Source of the DNA: Steromphala cineraria | Taxonomy: Eukaryota > Mollusca > Gastropoda > Trochida > Trochidae | Assembly (NCBI GenBank): GCA_916613615.1 | Contig: OU744725.1 | Span: 59,652,575-59,716,574 of the forward strand | Direction of reading: 5' to 3' | DNA length: 64,000 bases | Part shown: positions 47,011 to 57,210 of the stretch, one piece after another | Position numbering within the stretch: position 1 is the first letter of the stretch | How the letters are laid out: every line of letters starts with the position of its first letter | Translations under genes and position numbers: made by a program | The notes under the pieces: model-generated | Database searches by the model: none | Told to the model about the DNA's origin: nothing | What the model saw: only the letters and a program-made list of their open reading frames with translations

Positions 47011-47299
47011 CTACAGTAGTAGAACGCTTTTTGAAAATTTTATATTTTCAAATTTTCACTGATAATAGAACATATATATACATGTAAATGCTTAATGTAT
47101 TATTTTGATAGTGTCAAAAATCTCATTACACAAAGCATAGTCAATTTTGTGTGAACACATTTTGTGTAAGAAAAAGGAATCGCATTGCTGAGTTTCATAT
47201 TATATATTTGATTATTACTGCTTCATTCAGTTTGAATACATTGTCTTTCAATTGTTTCATGTCCCTGATATCACCTTATATCCCCCTTAAACGCGTTAA
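47011..47299 (+). mobile_element. TTAA MITE, degraded copy 12
   Basis: The interior is clearly the family (TTCACTGATAATAG, GATAGTGTCAAAAATCTCAT, AAGAAAAAGGAATCGCAT, ATTGTCTTTCAATTG, TGATATCACCTTATAT) but both termini are eroded: left reads CAGTAGTAGAACG and right AAACGCGTTAA. The oldest-looking copy. Confidence 0.75.
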
Positions 47300-48468
47300 G
47301 ACTTATAAGACAGCTTGGTTTTCTGATCTACAAATGTAAGTAAATATTTTGTGTTTCCGGTTTAGAATTGGATACAAAACAATTCTATTAGAAACCTTTT
47401 GAAAATTACAATGCTATGAAAGAATGACTGAACATGGCACGAAATCTTGGTCATATTTAATTGAAACAGTGTCCTAATTACTTATTCTGTCTCGTAAGAT
47501 TTAGAACTGACACTTTCAATCGTTACTTTCAAGATAGTTCCAATTTCGTCAGTTTGCTAATGCAAAGGTCTATCATGATGCTTACCAACTTGTACATCTT
47601 CAAGAAATAAAAAGAACGTTAAGTTGCACTCTTCACATCCTTCATTATTCATCGTGCATAAATGCATTTGAAAGGCCAATTGAACTACAACCAATTTGGA
47701 AAAGTCAAGAGAAATAAATTTTGCCGAAGCCTTATTTTTGTTGAAGTACTGGTTGAAATAAGCTGGTTATAAAAATCAATGTGCAAAGAGTTGAACTTTC
47801 AACACCATTGCAAACATCCATTCATTCCCGAGTACGAGAACAATATCATTGGTCACACAAAGAAAAAGCACTTAACGATGTAAATGCCTTCCAATTCGAC
47901 AAATTAGTTGACAAGTTTAAAAATTGTCATATTTTGTAATTCAGCACATGTTTCTCCTTTGAAGGCAATTGGTGCATGGTTGAATTTACTTAAACGTTAC
48001 CCATGTACCCAGTACTGAACCTGTTGGTTGAAGGTAATCATAATCTTGAAAAAAAATCGATAAATCCTTGCCTGGAAAACAACTTAAAAGAAACCTAGTT
48101 GACGTATGATATAGAATTACATGCACATGAGAACTGATGTTAATTGGATTGATGCAGACAATATCCTACCGAACATGTTATTTTTCTTTAATATTGCTGT
48201 CAAATACGTGTTTAATTTTGCACAAACCTTACTTGCACAATCGTGACAAAGTATCTTATGTTCTTACTGATATTATAATATTTAGAATATATAAGTTTCC
48301 ATTCAGAACTTGTTAAATACACATGGCACACTTGAATCATTTCTATGTATGAATATTAATTTCTAAGCATCCATATTGAACAATGTCATACTGCTATAAC
48401 CTAACATTTAGATAAAGTGTTTTCTCATTACCAATGCGTGATATCTATAGAGTAACGTTTTATTCTAG
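47300..48468. other. AT-rich non-coding stretch
   Basis: No supported feature. Confidence 0.45.
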
Positions 48469-48690
48469 TTAAAGGGGCAGTTCTATCTGGCATTCTTGTG
48501 GAAACGCAGTTCAAGGGGACATTGTTAGTTTCAGCAAATAATGCTATTAATTCATTATTATAACACAACCAAGTTGAAATATGTTACTGGGGTAACTTTT
48601 TGTTGATTTATATTTCGCGACTTGATAAAGAATTGCACAGAAGCGAATTTCGTTTCCACAAAAAATACCCAGATAGAACTGCCCCTTTAA
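48469..48690. mobile_element. Second TTAA MITE family (222 bp)
   Basis: Flanked by TTAA at 48469-48472 and 48687-48690. Both ends read AGGGGCAGTTCTATCTGG inwards (18 bp perfect), and the inverted repeat continues imperfectly through TTGTGGAAACG to about 35 bp. Only the first nine bases (AGGGGCAGT) are shared with the 12-copy family; interiors are unrelated. Non-coding, one copy in the window. Confidence 0.85.
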
Positions 48691-48737
48691 TGTTCGAGAT
48701 ATATAGTTAAATAGAGGATATCTGTCTTTTCCTGACT

Positions 48738-48834
48738 AATACCATGTTTATCTCATCGAGTGAGGTAGAAAGGTTGCGCCACGAGTGAAAATATATAACT
48801 TTTCTACCTCACGAGATGAGATAAACATGGTATT
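48738..48834. repeat. Long hairpin beside a TIR element
   Basis: AATACCATGTTTATCTCATC...GAGGTAGAAAGG (48738-48773) pairs with 48798-48834 with few mismatches; the loop includes TTGCGCCACGAGTGAAAATA. It ends 21 bp before the TIR element at 48856, the same spacing seen at 14045/14066 on the other side. Confidence 0.8.
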
Positions 48835-48855
48835 TGTCAAGAATTGATGGATATT

Positions 48856-49116
48856 CTATTTATTATATGTTTTTACCATTGTAATTACGTCCGAAAAGGG
48901 TCATTTTCACGCCGAGCGGCCGCTAGGAACAGCCGTCACCACAGTAACACTGTGACGTCATAAGCCAATTCGCCGCGTGAGACCATTGTTGCATGACGTC
49001 AAATTATATCGGTCACCGTTCGCAGTGAAAACATAAGTTATTTTCACTGTAGCTTGATAGACAGTCTATTTCACTGATAAATCCCAGTATTTCACTGCTC
49101 GCCATATAATAAATAG
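48856..49116. mobile_element. 261-bp TIR element with CRE-like sites
   Basis: Bounded by CTATTTATTATATG (48856-48869) and its exact reverse complement (49103-49116). The interior is GC-richer than its surroundings, with GAGCGGCCGC, GTGACGTCATAAGCC, ACCATTGTTGCATGACGTCA and repeated TTTCACTG blocks. The arrangement TGACGTCATAA, ACCATTGTT, GACGTCA also occurs in the element at 36976. Non-coding. Confidence 0.65.
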
Positions 49117-50149
49117 CTGTATTCATAGCCTTTTCAAGCTTGGTCAGCAGGGGCACGTTCTGTGAAAGCAGCATTGCATTAGGCTACTGATTCTTATTCT
49201 CTGTTTATTTGGTTTTGTCACAATTTTGTTTTATTGCATGTTTATATATTGTGGTCAAAATACCAACTATCGGGTATATTGGCACCTTATTGTAATTCAC
49301 AGTCATGTGCTCATCGTTGAAATTGTTGACAAATTGTGTTCTTGTTTACCATTTGATTAGCCTTTACATCTGAATATAGGTTTTTTTGTAACAAGCAACA
49401 ATGAAACAAGAATAAGTGTTACCAAGCTTAGGGCAAGCATTACCATTTCAATGTCTACTAAAAATAACAACAACAACGACTTTTTTAAACTGTATTAGGG
49501 ATCTGTTTGATTGTATAATGTGTGATGGTCATGTCATTTTCAAATAGCACTACAGGAATAATGGGGGTTATATTTTCATTTTTGTTTTGAAAAGCAGACA
49601 TATATAGTCGTGAGGTATCGGCCTTTTTGACATAACACTGTTCCATTTATAATCGATGAAATCTGCTAACAAACGTAATTTATTAAATGTAAATATTGTA
49701 AGTTGTAGTACAAAAGAAGACGGGACAAGAAAAATACTCAAATTCTAGTTTGTCAATTATGACATCTTACAATAGATTTCGAACATCAAATTTACGTCAC
49801 CTTGAATTCATAACCATTAAGTAATTCAATACATTTAACGAAGATTGACTAAACCTTTCTGGTTGTTCTTCCTCCATATAATAAAACCTTTAAAAAAACA
49901 AAATAAGTGAATAACAAGTAAAATATAGAATGATGTTCTTAATCAAAAGTATTGTAATCTGTTATCCAAATTATTAATTACTATTAAAGCATAACTTGGA
50001 AGTGTTTTACATTTTAAAAACCAAATATCCTATCTAATGACCATCTCTGTTTTGCATAACGATTTTATTTTGCATATTTTGCATATTATCTTATAAATTA
50101 AAAAGGTTGTCAAAAAGCATATTTTGTCTTTACAACTCGGTCAGATGGA
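49117..50149. other. AT-rich non-coding stretch
   Basis: No supported feature. Confidence 0.45.
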
Positions 50150-50405
50150 CGTTATTCTCTCTAAAGAAATTCTTTCTCGAAACGTCAGCCCTCAATGTTT
50201 GTCAAATGAGTTTGTACTCCAAAGCAATCTCGATGCAAATACAATTCAAAGTGGTCAATAGATACAGTTACACCGATGCTATTGACCTCTGTCAATATTT
50301 GAGGATGTGTATGGGCAACAATCAGGCAATCATTAAACAGCGTCGGATACCTGTTCTTCTATTGGGATGGATTGAGTGATGTGGAAAATGAGTGGTGACA
50401 GATTT
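50150..50405 (+). repeat. Dispersed ~250-bp repeat, copy 2
   Basis: Partner of 19850-20098 with the strongest match at CTATTGGGATGGATTGAGTG. The 90-codon frame across it is not kept in the other copy. Confidence 0.65.
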
Positions 50406-52400
50406 AGGTTACTGTGACTTGGGTCTCTTGAATTCCCAGTGTTCAGTCTTTCTTACTTTTACTTATATCAAAAGATCAACCATCTTCATGAAACTTTCAT
50501 TTAAACTATCAACAGTCTTGACTAGCCTATGTGTTTCCTCTTGAAATATAAAATAAGTGGGGGTACATTAAATTAAGATTAGATTTCTAAATTACAAAAC
50601 AGTTTCAATACGTTCGTATCTGTATCATACAGTCAGATAGATACATTGTCCCTAAGATTAAAAATGGGATAACCGCGGCCGCCAACACAATTCTCAAAAA
50701 AACATTTGTTAATTTCATGCTCATTTGTACGTGTACATGTATGTCAAAGTTTTTTCATCGTCACACATAGCATAAAGCTCAAACGAATTCCCATTTACAC
50801 CCTTCTGTTGAATTGTAATCTGTAACACAAGTATGGTTATCTAAATATATTTTTAAAAATCCTAAAACTATCAACGTTGCATTTTGACACAAGTATATTT
50901 TTATATGATACTATGTTGACCCTAATCACCTGGTTACCAAATCTAAGCAAAGTAACCTTCATGTTCGTGTCAGAAATTGCTTAAAGAACAACAAGTTGAT
51001 TGAATTCGGGTATTGAAATGGTTATGATGTTGCTGTTCATAGAACTGAACGATAAGACACGTGTAAAGACATACATTTAGAGAGTACTTTTTTCCTCTTT
51101 GGAATGCAAGTGTAGTAAGAAGAGTTCATGTAATCACAGCATGTTACCTAAAGTTATGGGCGTTAAAAATGTTGAGAAAATGTATATAGTTGTAATCATA
51201 AAAACAAAAAAGTCATATGTCCTAAGAGACATAACGGAAATGGTTATGTGTCACTTTTGAGCGAATCAAAAAAAAGTGTTTCTTGAAAACCTGTTTAACG
51301 CTCACGCGATGTCATTTGAATGTAAATGTTCCAAAGTTAAGACATTAATATTCATTTTTTCAAGAAGAGTGTAAACTTAATGGCTCTATAAACTGCAAAG
51401 ATGCAAGCTGGTGTGTATCACGCTGACACGTTTGGCACGATATCTATCAAATACGATTATTCACGATTTTTGTAAGTTATGCTCAAATCGAAGATAAACC
51501 AAACTTTTTTAAATACTTATAGTACATAACATAATTAATAATATTTGAAATTATGTTTTTAACTTTAGATGTATCATTTTAAATACATCTGGATATAGTT
51601 AAGAGTTATATTTTGAATTTTCGATAACTACGGTGGTACTAGACACCAAATATCTGTGTATAATTATCAACATTACCATAATTTCACGTGACATGTACGT
51701 GCATTGATTTATAAAATATTCATCGTACAACTTTCAACTTCAAAACATTTAAATTACATTTGTTCTATTCCAGATTTTTTTTGAAATTCTAATTAGTAAG
51801 GTAACAAATTATAAGTAGCTCTTGATGACATATTTTTTTGTAAATATATGTTCTCTCTTCACGTATTATATTAACCTTTTAATATGTCGTTTATAATGTA
51901 TGTCGATGTTCGAACGTAAAAAATACCTTTTGAAACTACGAGACATATATTTTTATCTTTTACGATTCACTCGTTCTCATTAATAAGAATGGACTTGCTA
52001 TAGTTAACAGTGAAAATACCTATATCTCAGACAATGACAGCGAATTATCTATCTCATCTTCCCTTCGCTATCGCCGACACATTATTGTTATTGCTTGATT
52101 TCATATAAAGTGAAAAGGTCAAGATTGTAAACAGCAATAGCTTTATTACCAATTCTCTCCAATAATGCAGAAATGTATCGTATCTCTAGATTAAAATAAT
52201 CACAGATTAGTCCTTGTTATTGGAAGATTTCTCACATAACAAGCTATTTAAGAATCACTGAGACTAAGTTTTTCATTGTTATTATGATGTAAAGTTTCCA
52301 TTAGTTTTACAAGTAATTTCGACATCATGTTACACTTAATTATGACTTCTTGGTGTTTAGCGTACATCGATATTTCTTTCCAGTTCTCGATATAGTAACT
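50406..52400. other. AT-rich non-coding stretch
   Basis: No supported feature. Confidence 0.45.
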
Positions 52401-52405
52401 TAATA

Positions 52406-52447
<42 letters not shown>

Positions 52448-52767
52448 TTTAACGCCTAGTATCCAATCCAGGACTGCTCAACGGCGATACAATGGCTGTA
52501 CAATGTACATTATTACCCTGAAGGAATTGTACTTTCGAGTCAAGCTATTAAGCGCCTCGCGCGACCATATAGGTCCGTACTTTCCCCATGCTCAGGTACC
52601 CATTTATACAGATGGGTGAACTGAGTGCAATGTGGATGAAGTGCCTTGCCCAAGGACACAACACAGTGTTAAACCCAGGTTACAAATTTTTGGTGTCTCC
52701 ACCGGGATTCGAACCCGGTCTTCGGCGTGACAGGCCAGCACGCTAACCACTACACCACCGTGCTCCA
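52401..52767 (-). mobile_element. tRNA-derived SINE, apparently full length
   Basis: Read on the minus strand, it begins GGAGCACGGTGGTGTAGTGG at about 52766. The A box (TGGTGTAGTGGTTAGCG, 52757-52741) and B box (GGGTTCGAATCCC, 52716-52704) are RNA polymerase III promoter elements; CTGTCAC lies where a tRNA-Asp-like anticodon loop would be. The acceptor ends do not pair, so it is not a tRNA gene. Next comes GTTGTGTCCTTGGGCAAGGC (within 52662-52639), a core I recognise from conserved animal SINE domains, then a unique body and a (TAA)n tail at 52447-52402. The head shows very little decay, suggesting a fairly recent insertion. The partner LINE is not visible. Confidence 0.88.
52402..52447. repeat. 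(TAA)n microsatellite, SINE tail
   Basis: About 14 TAA units at the 3' end of the minus-strand SINE. Confidence 0.95.
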
Positions 52768-54744
52768 CAACTTACAACTTACATTAATATTTATCGTCAG
52801 CCAAATAATGTTATTAAAATAAGTAAGGAATCATTTAGGTTGCTTTCGTTATGCTTTTTTATGACTCATTAATGTTTGGCGTCTTCCGAGATCCAAATTG
52901 CTTTAGTCCTCTTTGGGTAATTAAATACTTTCTTTATCACCAAATACTGATATGTATGCTTCAAAATAAGATACCATGCACATGTGTATAGCTGTGTCGT
53001 ACGTGTGATATGAATTATTTATAAATAACATAAAAACAATACCAATTGTTTAAAAAAGCTTTTAATTTCATTAATTTATATTATTGACCATTAAATTTAA
53101 CGAAGTGTTAAATCATCTTTCTTTTCCAGAACATTATTCTGACCCTCAAGTCAATCTTTTTGGATTGTAACACCCGATTAAAACGCCAGAAAACGTTGAG
53201 TTGGTAAGTACGACAATCTTTTATAAAGAACGTATGAAAGAGAATAGAAATCTAATTTTATTTACAAGATTTGTCATACCCTTTTTTTAAATGGAAAAAC
53301 ATACGACACTAGTCAATCAACGAAACTTTTTGAACACATAGTTTTTATTTGCATATGTGTGGAAGCAGATGTTTATTTAGATAAACCAAGACGTATCACA
53401 GGTACATTTTTGTCAGATTCAAAAGTACTTTTTATAATAGCCTATCTTTTTGTTTTTTGTTTTGTTTTTTTTTAATCTCCATACAATACAAATCACAAAG
53501 TCAATTCAGTACATAACAACATTGCATTAACAAAAAGGTTTGATAAACAAGCAAATATGTGATCGGATAAGTACATTTGAGATGTATGTAGAATGGTATG
53601 AAAAAAGGTTATGACAAACCAGAATTTGAGAAAGCGTTCATAATTGCACTTTGAATATGAATTAAAGCGGACAATGTAATATGATGTCTTAATTTCTTCT
53701 TTGACATGTTTAAAGTTTGGAATTTTTTCCTGTAGCTTCATTTTATATATACATATTGTATTTACAGACAGTAATTATCAAATAATTAATGACATAATTT
53801 CTCTTCTCACAATAACCTTAAATGATGTTTTTCTTCGAGAATTTAATATCAATTCCTGTTTTATCAAAAATTGCCTATCTTGATATTTAATTAATATCAT
53901 GAGACTATAGATTATTTTCATTCTTTTAAATTGAACTATGAAATCACCTGATATTTAACTTACGTTAGCGTTTGAATATTTTAGAGATTGTTTAACGATT
54001 CCCTAGCAAAGCAGCCTTATTTGCTTTATCTGAAGCCCGCCATAGAAGCGTTTCCCTAATAAAACTTTTTTGCCTTTTGGCTATCTTGCAAATTAGGAAG
54101 AGGTTTACATAGAGTGAAAAACGTTCATTCCTGCAGTAAATTAAAACACATAAACATATAGTTATAAGTAAGTTCATTTCTACTACTATTCTTCTTGAAG
54201 CAAAATATATGTAGATTGCAACATAAAATAGTCTTTCATGTAGGTATGTCATCAACGTTACTATAATAAAAAGTTACAAAACAGTATCTATGATTCAATG
54301 TTTACATGTGATGGTAATGTTTGTGTAGAACTTCATTATCTGCAGATGTTATGACTACAGATTCAATTACGTATCAATGATTGCGGTGAGGGAATCCGAA
54401 TAACGATAGTTTTTGTATGAAAAAATAACAAATAAGATGGATTCAAAGAGGTAACTGATCTTACTGCACTGACTGTCTATTGACTTTATTTATAATTTCT
54501 CATGATCAGATTTACGTCTTTACCGAAAGAAAAACATAGTGTATTTTATTACAATTAACTTCGATGTATCTAAAACATCCCCGGGATCCCCTTATAATAT
54601 AGCATTTGATCACAAAAATGTTATCCTGTTAAAAAGGGATAATTGACCTGACATCAAATAGGAGAATATTCTAATCATAGATGATAAGGTTGTCTAGACG
54701 GCTAACAGGAAGCTTCTAGTTTGCATGAATAACTGTCTACTTTC
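52768..54744. other. AT-rich non-coding stretch
   Basis: No supported feature. Confidence 0.45.
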
Positions 54745-54880
54745 ATGACGTGTAACGAATTGTTCCCTTGCGTGTACCGTCAAATAGAGATCATTACCAT
54801 CCCTGTAAGATATCAAACAACTATCGGGTCCTCCCTAAATCTATCTAGTTTCTTAATCAAAATGTCTAGACATACACTAC
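54745..54880 (+). repeat. Faint dispersed repeat, partner of 24360-24500
   Basis: TTGTTCCCTTGCGTGTACCGTC, AGAGATCATT, GATATCAAACAACT, ATCTAGTTTCTTAATCAAAA and TGTCTAGACA follow the order of the 24.4-kb copy. Confidence 0.5.
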
Positions 54881-55052
54881 ATATACCCTCCTACGAAACT
54901 TTTGAAACCTAATTCTTGGATCATGGGTAGCGTGTTTCCAAACTTTTCAGGTCCTTTAACAGAACCGCCTCAGTTGAAATTCTTGTCCACGGTATCGAGG
55001 CGGCTTATGTTGCTTCACATTACTACAGGAAGGGTATGAATGATACGATGAT

Positions 55053-55430
55053 ACTGTGTCCCATTCTCTCCCCACAGAGGCAGATCAAGTCATGAAATGT
55101 TGATACAGCCTCTGTTCTATTACGCCGAAATCCGTGGGTTCCGGCAGTTTCCCCTGGCGGAAACAACTTGCAACACAATCCATTTGAATTTTCTTAGCAA
55201 ATGACAACGCTTCTCGCGTGGAAAGGGTGGTTCATATCACAATGCTTTTGCCATGATTCAGTAGCCAAAATGATGATTTTAGAACAGCGTCGCTGATTGC
55301 ACAACTAATTTTGAATGCCTCCAATCAGACATCTCCCACTCTATCCCACAAAGTTAGCGTATTAGAACAGAGGCTGTATCAGCATTTCATGACTTAATCT
55401 GCCTCTGTGGGAAGAGAACAACTGTGTCCC
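55053..55430. mobile_element. Mutator-like inverted-repeat element with candidate 10-bp TSD
   Basis: Long inverted termini: CCCACAGAGGCAGATCAAGT...TACGC (55071-55125) against its near-perfect complement at 55357-55411, extended outward by TTCTCT to about 60 bp. Immediately outside lie direct copies of ACTGTGTCCC (55053-55062 and 55421-55430), a plausible 10-bp target-site duplication. Long termini with a 9-11-bp duplication are characteristic of Mutator-like elements, though fold-back elements of other origin are possible. The 230-bp interior is non-coding. Diverged relatives lie at 17170-17414 and 61179-61437. Confidence 0.75.
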
Positions 55431-55892
55431 TGACTTTCTGGCTGCTCTGTTGGTGGCAATCTTTAAAAATAATAATAATGTGTATTTATTAGGCGCACAT
55501 TTTCATCCACTAATGCATTACCCTGGTCTTACCCAAGCTGATATATTTGTCGCTAGAAGGTCACCATCAAAACAAATCATTTCCAGGTACCCATTTCCTG
55601 CAATCTTTGTGAATGGACTTTTGCATGTTGGTAATAGACTACTGTTAAAATTATGAACAGTGTGTAGTGTTGACTAATACGCATACGTGTACATTCTCTA
55701 TTTTCAAATTCTAATGACTTTCAAGTCTTATTGACGATATGGAAATGCCGTTTTACTAAAATAAAGATTATATATCGATTTACCTTATTCTAAACATGTG
55801 TATATCTTTTAAGAGGATCTCGTTGATGTTAAGGTTCATTCGTTTTCCTTCCTTTTGACTATCCCTCATCAAATGCATTTATACATTTCACA

Positions 55893-56543
55893 TTTTGCTG
55901 CAAAGGCATATTACATGTATGTTTTGACATTTTATATATGACATTTTTGTTCGTTTATGATAAAGATTTGCATAAAATAACTCTCCTGTGCAGACTCTGT
56001 TTTGCAATTCTAGAAATTGAATAAATATGCATATTTCCCATTGTTAAATTATCATAAAGATATACAGATCCAATGGCTTTAACGTTTTTGAGTGAGCTAA
56101 CTTTTGACATTTTAAAGAGAGAGGTTCGTTTTTTTTGTGGGTGTAATATACATGTACATTTGTAAGACTGAAAAGAAATTTGTTTGTGACACATGACAGC
56201 AAATTGTAACAATGACGTATTTCACAAATCTGTTTACCTTCAGACGTTTTTATAGTATTTATAAATTTTACGAACGTGTTCCAACATCACTGTGAAATGG
56301 CAATAATAAGTATGATGTCTTATATGTGTGATATGTTTATATATATATATATATGAATTAATCTATTAGAAGTTACGTTTCAAATTCTTCGATATTGCCT
56401 TTAATTTAGTAAATTTTGAATTGTGAAAGGAGGTTGATAGAAATATAAGCCTATGATAATGTATCATGATTACATGGCAGTTTCAGAGAACTGTCGTCGT
56501 TCACTTCCGTCGAATCATTTCCCATTACACAACTGTTGCAATC
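55893..56543 (+). repeat. ~650-bp direct repeat, copy 1
   Basis: Matches 59766-60370 end to end: GTTTTGACATTT, ATGACATTTTTGTTCGTTTA, AACTCTCCTGTGCAGACTCT, TTTTTGAGTGAGCTAA, CATGTACATTTGTAAGACT, GACACATGACAGCAAATT, CCTTCAGACGTTTTTATAGT, a (TA)n tract and CCCATTACACAACTGTTGCA. The second copy lacks about 70 bp after AATTCTAGAAA. It could be a long-interspersed repeat or a segmental duplication 3.9 kb apart. Confidence 0.85.
56339..56354. repeat. (AT)n microsatellite
   Basis: Eight AT units, also present in modified form (ATAG interruptions) in the second copy of the surrounding repeat near 60170-60200. Confidence 0.9.
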
Positions 56544-57210
56544 TTTTCTTATGATTTTGCTACAGTCAACTCTTTGATGTAAGAGCATACGATTTTAAAA
56601 TCGAGAAGTGTTTTATATTATTTTAAAGAATGTTGACATTAATGTAAGCGAACTAATTTCTCTAAGAATCATTACCAATGCCATTTTCTACATGTACATG
56701 TAGATCGAAACCAATTATATACCAATTTAAAATGGACTCATCGAATCAACATCTAACACTAAGTAAACGTAAGTCATTCGTATGAAAAACAATGATTATT
56801 GTATACAAAGTGTTAATGTATATTGTTCTGACGTACATTGTTAACAAATATATACGACTCAGTGAACCCACTTCTACTTTTACATAGAACTAAGTTACTC
56901 GCAGTAATGTGAAAAACAAATTTGCGTCATTTTCGTGTCTGAACACACTTACAAAACGCCAGAGATTCTTCCAAAATCTCCGAAACACATCATCGTACTC
57001 TCGAGATTCTTTAATGTGCTGTCAGGTTACATACATATTAGGTCTAGACACATTTTGCATCTACTTAATGTCCCTTTGGTTATTCTGAACTTCTCCTGGA
57101 TATTATATGGAGGAAGGAGATGGTCTAATTTACCTCATGCATATAAAGGTCAGGAAGGGGGAATTAGTTCCGGCTTCCTCTTATTTGTAGAAGCACCATC
57201 ATGTTAAAAA
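56544..57210 (+). repeat. Ancient relative of the 33.6-36.4-kb region
   Basis: 56544-56690 follows the order of 33575-33750 (TCTTATnTGnTTTnTTn..., GTCnACTCTTTGATGTAAGAG against GTCTTTGAAGTTAGGGC, AGAATGTTGnCATnAA, CATTACCAnTGCC). 57020-57210 follows 36190-36400. Identity is low; homology is likely rather than certain. Confidence 0.4.

Noticed and set aside
52694..52767. tRNA gene (Asp-like) on the minus strand
   Set aside because: A and B boxes are excellent but the acceptor stem ends do not pair, and the sequence continues into a SINE body with a TAA tail.
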